From an uncultured Oscillospiraceae bacterium (GTDB lineage Bacteria; Bacillota; Clostridia; Oscillospirales; Ruminococcaceae), in NCBI GenBank assembly GCA_900548355.1, contig URKR01000005.1, positions 62,001 through 126,000 of the forward strand: a DNA stretch of 64,000 nt, in the 5' to 3' direction. The position numbers and the translations under genes are program-made. Positions 58,777 through 64,000 of this stretch are shown one piece after another; the first letter of the stretch is position 1, and every line of letters starts with the position of its first letter. The notes beneath the pieces were generated by a model that saw only the letters and a program-made list of their open reading frames with translations, was not told where the DNA came from and searched no databases.

Positions 58777-60342
58777 CTATGCGCCCAGCCGCAGCCGGGC
58801 CAGCTGCCGGCAGTGCAGATAAAGCGCTGCAGCCGTCACCAGCAAAGCGATGCAAAGAACGGGGTAGACATAACCTGCCGGCCAGACCAACAGGGCGGCT
58901 GCTGGCACGCCGACCATCACGGTGCCGCCCAGCAGTGTCACAAGTGTGGCGGCGCTTTGTTTGACAACCTGCACTTCGTTTTCCCAGTTCAAAAGGGGAA
59001 GATGCAGGTTGGCGCTCAGGCCCCATACGGCGCCCCACACCAGGTATAAACCTGAAACAGCTGCGTTCCATCCGGCGGTGGGGGTACCAGACAGCAGCAA
59101 ACTGGCAATCATCCAGCAGGGGACACCGACAGTCAGGTTCAGGAGAAGTTTGCTGTGAACATAATCGGCGGGGCGGATGGGCAAACTGCGCAGGAGGTCC
59201 CATTGCGGCCCATCCAGCGAGACAGAGCATGCCGAAGGCGGCGCCAGACAAACCAACCACCCCAGAGCAAGCGGCAGAAAGCTGGTACCCTCCGCCGGCA
59301 GGCCGAGCTGAGCAAACATCTGCGGCCCAACCAGCCGGTAACCGGCCGCCAACAGAACAAGCAGCAGATAGCCGACCAAGGTGTTGGTCAAGTAGATTCC
59401 GCAGCTGAGATATCGCTGCCATTCCCGACGGTAAAGCGCCGTCACTGGCCGGCCTGTGCGTTGCGGCAGCGCCGACGCAGCTCGTTTTGCACTGCCGGTG
59501 TGCAGGGCAGCGCAAAGCTTCGGATAACGCGGGGCGGCCAATCCGAACAGCAGGACGGCAGGCAGAAGGGAGATAAGGCACAACGGCACCAGCCAAATGA
59601 ACCGGCCCGCCAAAGCCCGGGTCAGCCAGTCTGCGGGTTGGTAAAGCGCAATGCACTGCAGCAGGACCGGTTCCAATAGGGACAGAAATTCCGCTTCGTC
59701 GGTTGGCATACCGATTGTGGTGCCGAAACAAAGAACCAGTACGAGCAAGGTGGCAATGAGCAGCAACAAACTGCCGATGATATTTCCGTGCCGCAGGCGG
59801 GAGGTACCGGCAAGAATGGCTGCCCCCAGCAAAGAGGCAAAACAGAGCGGAAGGAGCGGCAAAAGCAAAAGCCCCAGCAATGCGATGGGTACAGCAGCCA
59901 GCCCTATGCCGGCCTGTGAGATAAACAGGCAAAAACTGGGCCCCAGCAACAGCGTGCAGCAGGCCAGATCCGTCAGGTACACGGTAAGAAAGCGGCTCAA
60001 AAGCAGCGCGGTGCGCGGCAGCGGCAGCGGAACTGTCTGCTGGCAGAACTGATCGCTGAACAGAAGGGAACCGGCACGGCTCACCTCAAACACGGTCAAT
60101 GCCAGCGCGGCTGCGGTATACAGGCAGCCGGGCGCCAGGTCCCCAAACCCCAACCACTGCAGCCCATAGGCGATGGCGACGGCGTAAAACAGAAAGAACA
60201 GCGCAAGCACGGCGCCAAGAATTGCCATCAGCAGCCAGCGGCGACGAAACTTGGGATCATGGCTGCAGCAAAATTCATTCCAACGCCCAAACCGGCGCCA
60301 TTCAACCCTCAGCAGAATCCGGGTTGCCTGCAGCGTTCCCAT
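58777..60342 (-). CDS. ABC transporter permease, exporter type
   Basis: A 521-residue polytopic protein with about 11-12 hydrophobic helices (clusters around residues 35-65, 95-210, 245-290, 320-520). It resembles the large ABC-2 exporter permeases paired with an ATPase of the CcmA type. The start overlaps the 3' end of the ATPase gene (60302-60342), so the two are coupled. The substrate is unknown. It follows the SdpRI pair in the same direction, so it may belong to the same stress or peptide-defence unit. No leader or signal peptide. Confidence 0.85.
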   Translation of the reverse strand: MGTLQATRILLRVEWRRFGRWNEFCCSHDPKFRRRWLLMAILGAVLALFFLFYAVAIAYGLQWLGFGDLAPGCLYTAAALALTVFEVSRAGSLLFSDQFCQQTVPLPLPRTALLLSRFLTVYLTDLACCTLLLGPSFCLFISQAGIGLAAVPIALLGLLLLPLLPLCFASLLGAAILAGTSRLRHGNIIGSLLLLIATLLVLVLCFGTTIGMPTDEAEFLSLLEPVLLQCIALYQPADWLTRALAGRFIWLVPLCLISLLPAVLLFGLAAPRYPKLCAALHTGSAKRAASALPQRTGRPVTALYRREWQRYLSCGIYLTNTLVGYLLLVLLAAGYRLVGPQMFAQLGLPAEGTSFLPLALGWLVCLAPPSACSVSLDGPQWDLLRSLPIRPADYVHSKLLLNLTVGVPCWMIASLLLSGTPTAGWNAAVSGLYLVWGAVWGLSANLHLPLLNWENEVQVVKQSAATLVTLLGGTVMVGVPAAALLVWPAGYVYPVLCIALLVTAAALYLHCRQLARLRLGA

Positions 60343-61048
60343 CGCGTACCACCTCCAGGAAAATCTCTTCCAAACTGCGCCCGCCAGTCAGCAACTCTGT
60401 TTGGCCTGCGGCCACCAGCTGCCCGCGGCGCAGAATGGCGACTTTGTTGCAGATCTTTTCGGCTGTATCCAGCACATGGGTTGAGAAAAAGACAGCTGCT
60501 CCCGCTTCACATAGCCGGCGCATCGTTTGCTTGAGCTGCGCTACGGCTTCCGGGTCAAGGCCAACGAACGGTTCATCCAGAATCAGCAATTTGGGATTGT
60601 GCAACAGTGCCGCTGCGATCGCAAGCTTTTGTTTCATCCCGTGGGAGTACGTTGAGATCAGCGCGCCGAGTGCATCACGCAGGCCGAGCACGGAAGTCTC
60701 TTTCTCGATGCGCTCGCGGCGCAGCTCAGCCGGCACCGCAAACACATCAGCCACAAAGCGTAGATACTGCATGCCGGTCAGATAGGGGAAGAGCACCGGG
60801 TCATCCGGCAGATAAGCGAAGCTGCGCTTGCATTCCATCGGCTCTTGCTGGATGGAGTGTCCGTCAATCAGAATTCTGCCGCTCTCAAAATCAAGCAGGC
60901 CAACGGCAGCTTTGATGGTGGTGGTTTTTCCAGCGCCGTTGTGACCGATAAAGCCATATATATCCCCGGGCTCCACATGCAGGCACAGGTCCCGCACGGC
61001 CACTTTGCCACCGGGGTAGGTTTTTGTCAGATGTTCAATGCGAAGCAT
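60302..61048 (-). CDS. ABC transporter ATP-binding protein
   Basis: A 248-residue ATPase. Walker A GHNGAGKTT (near residue 36), signature YSHGMKQKL, Walker B LLILDEPFVGLDPEA and STHVLDT. The C-terminus ends SLEEIFLEVV, typical of exporter ATPases of the CcmA family. It energises the permease encoded immediately downstream. It starts 10 bases after the SdpI-like gene ends. Confidence 0.93.
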   Translation of the reverse strand: MLRIEHLTKTYPGGKVAVRDLCLHVEPGDIYGFIGHNGAGKTTTIKAAVGLLDFESGRILIDGHSIQQEPMECKRSFAYLPDDPVLFPYLTGMQYLRFVADVFAVPAELRRERIEKETSVLGLRDALGALISTYSHGMKQKLAIAAALLHNPKLLILDEPFVGLDPEAVAQLKQTMRRLCEAGAAVFFSTHVLDTAEKICNKVAILRRGQLVAAGQTELLTGGRSLEEIFLEVVRDGNAAGNPDSAEG

Positions 61049-61058
61049 ACGGTTTCCC

Positions 61059-61727
61059 TCACTTCATGATCCGTTTGTAAACAAGGAAGGAATACAGGAA
61101 AATCCACCCTGTGCCGCCCAGAAGGACTATAAGCAGGAAGGTCAGAACCACGCCCTCTCCCAGCCATCCGGCCAGAAAACTGTTCAGAAGCAGGGCAATC
61201 CCCATGACAATGAAAGTGATCCCGCCCATGCGCTGGGTGCGTTCCCAATTGTGCGGATCTGCCAACGACCAGGGCGTTCGGCAGCCGAAAGTATAATTCT
61301 GTTTGATGCGCGGCATATAGTTGCCCAGCAGAATAAAGAAAAACCCAAGCCCCCCGCCGATCAACACCCCGACAAGGTTGCTGCCATCCGGGATGAAACC
61401 GAACGCGCTGAGCTCTGTCACCCAGCTGAACAGGCAGAAAAGCAGCGTGAAGCCAATCGTTGTACCGCGGTAAAGAGCGCCAAATTTTTCGAAGTTTTTG
61501 CCTTTGGGGTCAATATAGGGCAATGCGCCGAGCAGCAGCAGGATTCCAAGTGGCAGCGCGCCGAATGCAGCGGCACTCCACTTGGGGCCCCATCCGTCTA
61601 TTTCACCGGCAAAATTCCAGTGTATGGGAACCTGCTCAGGCAAAAACGGCAGACAGACCAGATGCCCCAACAGATTCAATGTGCATAGGATTGCCAGGGC
61701 CAGAAACAACGGCTTATTCTGTTTCAT
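61059..61727 (-). CDS. SdpI-like membrane immunity protein (DUF1648/SdpI)
   Basis: A 222-residue, six-helix protein. The N-terminal DUF1648 region contains LPEQVPIHWNFAGEIDGWGPKW. The SdpI region has GNYMPRIKQNYTFGCRTPWSLADPHNWERTQRMGG. In Bacillus, SdpI protects from the cannibalism toxin SdpC and sequesters the SdpR repressor at the membrane. It is preceded by an ArsR-type regulator, overlapping by 14 bases, exactly the SdpRI arrangement. No toxin gene is nearby, so it may serve envelope sensing. Start at 61727 after AAAGGAGAGG. Confidence 0.92.
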   Translation of the reverse strand: MKQNKPLFLALAILCTLNLLGHLVCLPFLPEQVPIHWNFAGEIDGWGPKWSAAAFGALPLGILLLLGALPYIDPKGKNFEKFGALYRGTTIGFTLLFCLFSWVTELSAFGFIPDGSNLVGVLIGGGLGFFFILLGNYMPRIKQNYTFGCRTPWSLADPHNWERTQRMGGITFIVMGIALLLNSFLAGWLGEGVVLTFLLIVLLGGTGWIFLYSFLVYKRIMK

Positions 61728-61998
61728 CGTCACCCTCTCCTTTCACAAGGCCAAAATCGTAAAACCATTTCATCAGTTCCTGAAATACAGTCAGGTTCAG
61801 ACCATAGACGATGTTCTGCCCGCGTCGCTCATCGGTAACAAGCCCGGCTGCCTTCAGGGTGTTCAGATGATGGCTGACCGAAGGCTTCGCCATGGAAAAA
61901 TGGGCCGCAATTTCACCGGCCGTCATCTCACCGTTGGATAATAGTTCCAGGATGCTTCGCCGGGTTGGATCAGCCAGAGCTTTGAATGCATCCCCCAT
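61714..61998 (-). CDS. ArsR-family regulator, SdpR-like
   Basis: A 94-residue winged-helix repressor without the metal-binding cysteines of ArsR proper: MGDAFKALADPTRRSILELLSNGEMTAGEIAAHFSMAKPSVSHHLNTLKAAGLVTDERRGQNIVY. It is the first gene of an operon with SdpI-like and ABC exporter genes. The promoter with a palindrome 4-25 bases after the predicted start indicates autorepression. Sequestration by the membrane-bound SdpI-like protein is the expected mode of derepression by analogy. Confidence 0.93.
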   Translation of the reverse strand: MGDAFKALADPTRRSILELLSNGEMTAGEIAAHFSMAKPSVSHHLNTLKAAGLVTDERRGQNIVYGLNLTVFQELMKWFYDFGLVKGEGDDETE

Positions 61999-62130
61999 AA
62001 GAAACCTCCTTCTATTGAATTGGATTTGCAGACGATTGCCCTATGCGCTTGGACAACCTCCATTTTCCTGTGCCGTTTTTCATCGCCAAGCAGCCTGCGG
62101 TACAGAAAACAGGAATTGCAATGCATGAGA

Positions 62131-62152
62131 TAATTAGATAACAATCTAATTA
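62131..62152. promoter_or_regulatory. Operator palindrome for the SdpR-like repressor
   Basis: TAATTAGAT (62131-62139) and ATCTAATTA (62144-62152) form a perfect 9-bp inverted repeat with a 4-base spacer, just downstream of the promoter's predicted start. Confidence 0.75.
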
Positions 62153-62162
62153 ACTTGCGTGC

Positions 62163-62191
62163 AGTATAGCATACACACTATTGTTTGTCAA
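62163..62191 (-). promoter_or_regulatory. Promoter of the sdpRI-ABC operon
   Basis: On the minus strand TTGACA (62186-62191), a 17-bp spacer, TATACT (62163-62168). Confidence 0.88.
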
Positions 62192-62194
62192 CTG

Positions 62195-62227
62195 CAAAAA
62201 AACGCCCTGCGGGCTGGCCGCAAGGCG
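62195..62227 (-). terminator. Terminator of the foldase gene
   Basis: On the minus strand CGCCTTGCGG pairs with CCGCAGGGCG (one G-U) and is followed by seven T residues (62196-62202 as A on the plus strand). It separates the foldase from the sdpRI promoter, which lies immediately beyond. Confidence 0.82.
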
Positions 62228-62244
62228 TAGGAAAGCAACAGGGA

Positions 62245-63423
62245 TCAGGCGTTTGCCTGCTCAATCATATGGTTCATAACCAGATCATTGAGAGTGGTCA
62301 TTTTCAGGTAGTTTGCACCATAGCTCTCGATATAGCTGGAGGAATCTGTCGTGCCGAACTGGTTCGAAAACTCACTTTCCAGCGTGGCGTCGTCGCAAAC
62401 AATGCCGTAGTGCTCAGCCATTGCCTGCATAATCAACATCTGGCGTGCCGAACCCTGGATGTTGGCGGTCAGGTAGGTCAGGTAGGTTTCTGCATCGGGG
62501 ATGCCGCTTGCAGCCAGGAAGTCGTTGAGCGACATGCCGGACATCTGGGCATAGGCATAGGGCTGCTGAAGGTACAGATCCTCAAAATAGGAGGTGACTT
62601 CTTCCGGCAGATCTTCGCTGATGGTCAACTGATCGTTGAGCTGGGTGTAAATTTCGTTGGCCTGCTGCTCAAACAACAAGATGCCTTCGACATAGCTGCG
62701 CAGTCCTTCCACACTGGTAATTCCCAGCTGGGTATTGAGGTTGCTTGTCACCCAGTCATCTGTCAGTTCCGGCAGGGAAGTTTCAGCAATATAATTGAGC
62801 GTAGTTTCAAACACGGCTTCCTTGCCGTTGAGCTCTTCATTGCCGTAATCTTCCGGGAAGGTAACAGTTACATCAAAGGTTTCGCCCGGCATATGGCCAA
62901 CAATCTGCTCTTCAAAATTGTCAATGAAACGACCGCTGCCAAGTGTCAGGCTATCGCCGGTGGCGCTGCCGCCGTCAAACGCGACACCGTCGATGGTGCC
63001 GGTATAGTCGATGTTGACGGTGTCGCCGTCCGCCGCAGCGCGGTCGGTAACCTGGGTCTCTTCCGCAAAGCCGGCCAGGACATTTGAATCGATATATTCA
63101 TCAATGTCCGTCTGTGAAACCGTGTTGGCCTCATCTGAAAGGGTCAGGCTCAGATCGGCAGGCACTGTGACATAATCATCGATGTTCAGCCCGGCCACAT
63201 AGCCGTTGTCATCAAACAGGCTGCTATAATCAAAGTTGGCCAGATAGGCATAGGGGTCGGCTGTTTCCGCCGTCTCGGCAGAGGAAGCGGTTGTTTCCGG
63301 TGTTGCGGTGGGGGCGGTTTCGGCAGTGGCGGTGCTGCTGGCAGTGGCGCCGCAGCCGGCCAACCCCAGGGCCAGGCAAGCAGCCAGCAAACCGGCGGCG
63401 CGGGTCAGATTTTTGTGTTTCAT
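62245..63423 (-). CDS. Trigger-factor-like lipoprotein, FKBP-type peptidyl-prolyl isomerase
   Basis: A 392-residue lipoprotein. Signal peptide with lipobox LAGC (about residues 20-24), then a Ser/Thr/Ala/Glu-rich linker. Residues about 125-215 are FKBP-type (DGDTVNIDYTGTIDGVAFDGGSATGDSLTLGSGRFIDNFEEQIVGHMPGETFDVTVTFPEDYG). The following alpha-helical region resembles the trigger factor C-terminal chaperone domain. It is an extracytoplasmic foldase assisting secreted proteins. Start at 63423 after GGAGAGACC; the frame continues upstream but with no support. A minus-strand TATAAT at 63496-63501 is its likely -10, with a poor -35. Confidence 0.9.
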   Translation of the reverse strand: MKHKNLTRAAGLLAACLALGLAGCGATASSTATAETAPTATPETTASSAETAETADPYAYLANFDYSSLFDDNGYVAGLNIDDYVTVPADLSLTLSDEANTVSQTDIDEYIDSNVLAGFAEETQVTDRAAADGDTVNIDYTGTIDGVAFDGGSATGDSLTLGSGRFIDNFEEQIVGHMPGETFDVTVTFPEDYGNEELNGKEAVFETTLNYIAETSLPELTDDWVTSNLNTQLGITSVEGLRSYVEGILLFEQQANEIYTQLNDQLTISEDLPEEVTSYFEDLYLQQPYAYAQMSGMSLNDFLAASGIPDAETYLTYLTANIQGSARQMLIMQAMAEHYGIVCDDATLESEFSNQFGTTDSSSYIESYGANYLKMTTLNDLVMNHMIEQANA

Positions 63424-63570
63424 GGGTCTCTCCTGTCTTTTTCTGCAAAGGCCGGCAAAGGTCAAACCACCGGCTGCAATGCGTGATACTTTCCCATTAT
63501 ACATCTTTTCCGAAAAAAGTACAGCATTTTGTTCACAAAAGCTGTGGTCCGTCCTTGTGCCGTGCGGCGG

Positions 63571-63719
63571 TACCATTCTTTTGCACTTCATGGTATAATA
63601 GCCGCAAACGCGGCTATTATACTGCTTTTGCGCAACGGCTCGCCGTTCTGGCTGCGCCAGCCCGGCAACCGCCTCTGGATGCGCAATTATACCATTCCGC
63701 TTCGCTTCATGGTATAATA
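63571..63719. repeat. Cluster of abutting hairpins with two copies of a 30-bp repeat
   Basis: Two direct copies (63571-63600, 63690-63719) share TACCATTC-7 bases-CTTCATGGTATAATA; each is itself an inverted repeat (TACCAT/ATGGTA, extended to ATTATACCAT/ATGGTATAAT in copy two). Between them lie three more perfect hairpins: TATAATAGCCGC/GCGGCTATTATA (63594-63621), AACGGC-TC-GCCGTT (63634-63647) and CTGGC-TGC-GCCAG (63648-63660). TATAAT occurs in both copies (63594-63599, 63713-63718), the second likely the -10 for the DUF896 gene. No coding sequence. Confidence 0.7.
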
Positions 63720-63754
63720 CAGCCGAGCAGGAAATTGGAAAGGAAGTACGCAAT

Positions 63755-63976
63755 ATGACCGAAAGTAAAATTGCCCGCATCAATGCCCTGGCGCACAAAG
63801 CCAAGCATTCCCCGTTGACAGAGGAGGAAAAAATCGAACAGGCCGCCCTGCGCAAGGAGTTTCTGGCCGATGTGCGCGCTTCCCTACAGGAACAGCTGGC
63901 GCACACAGTTGTGGTAGAGCCGGACGGCAGCCGGCACCCCCTGCTGAAAAACGGCGGAAAAACCGATACATTGTGA
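63755..63976 (+). CDS. DUF896 family protein (YnzC-like)
   Basis: A 73-residue protein: MTESKIARINALAHKAKHSPLTEEEKIEQAALRKEFLADVRASLQEQL. It matches DUF896, small helical proteins common in Firmicutes; Bacillus YnzC is in the SOS yneA operon. AAAGGAAG precedes the ATG. Function is unknown, perhaps linked to division or DNA damage responses. It lies downstream of the hairpin cluster, and the window ends 24 bases after its stop. Confidence 0.93.
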   Translation: MTESKIARINALAHKAKHSPLTEEEKIEQAALRKEFLADVRASLQEQLAHTVVVEPDGSRHPLLKNGGKTDTL

Positions 63977-64000
63977 TAAAACATCGAAAAATCGCCCCCG

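Noticed and set aside
1..64000. CRISPR arrays, tRNA or rRNA genes, prophage and complete insertion sequences
   Set aside because: Looked for regularly spaced repeats, T-arm/acceptor patterns and transposase or integrase motifs; none convincing were seen.

Overview
The window comes from a GC-rich, endospore-forming anaerobic Firmicute, most likely an Oscillospirales/Ruminococcaceae-type gut clostridium. Evidence: SipL, SpoIVA and BofA sporulation genes; an [FeFe] hydrogenase; a class A RNase P RNA; strong AGGAGG ribosome-binding sites; frequent TTG starts; sigma-A promoters with 17-bp spacers; and a murein-rich, single-membrane gene set. No tRNA, rRNA, CRISPR array, phage or intact IS element was recognised.

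Layout. 1-4.1 kb: the end of a response regulator, an ABC ATPase, two ABC-2 permeases and a histidine kinase, resembling a lantibiotic/bacitracin detoxification module. 4.1-9.0 kb: potABCD polyamine transport, with an unusual membrane-tailed PotD, then an acyl-ACP thioesterase. 9.0-9.2 kb: a probable small RNA carrying an anti-Shine-Dalgarno tract. 9.3-10.9 kb: a PadR regulator with a HAAS/DUF4097 membrane protein. 11.2-14.7 kb: a sporulation block (sipL, spoIVA, a YaaL-like gene, bofA). 14.8-15.2 kb: rnpB, divergent from a pseudouridine synthase. 16.2-21.0 kb: cell-wall and housekeeping genes (M23 peptidase, murA, walJ-like, rlmH). 21-24.1 kb: [FeFe] hydrogenase and mtaB on the minus strand. 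24.2-31.7 kb: dac, pgi, a small P-loop protein, yceD-rpmF, a DUF512 protein, der and plsY. 31.7-34.6 kb: an FMN-dependent hydroxyacid oxidase and an M3 peptidase.

34.7-38.9 kb: a methionine ABC transporter (metQNI) plus azlCD. It is preceded by what looks like a complete ribosome-mediated attenuator: promoter, 32-codon leader peptide with a Met-Met-Met-Cys-Met run, competing hairpins and an intrinsic terminator. I consider this the most notable candidate in the window. 39.3-40.5 kb: a cobalamin-riboswitch-controlled pair (DUF4430 protein and ECF-type S component). 40.5-44.3 kb: a GntR-hisB-glyA-threonine aldolase operon. 44.5-46.2 kb: a lone DnaK-like Hsp70.

46.3-52.2 kb: a minus-strand division/elongation operon (zapA, U32 protein, small membrane protein, dut, maf, mreB, aadA-like). 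52.3-56.8 kb: glycogen phosphorylase and a GH13 alpha-glucan hydrolase. 57.0-58.5 kb: an NfeD/SPFH pair. 58.5-58.8 kb: an unexplained, AT-richer island. 58.8-62.2 kb: an ABC exporter with an SdpRI-type autoregulated pair. 62.2-64 kb: an exported trigger-factor-like foldase, a cluster of abutting hairpins, and a DUF896 protein. All functions are inferred from reading the sequence; no database search was run.
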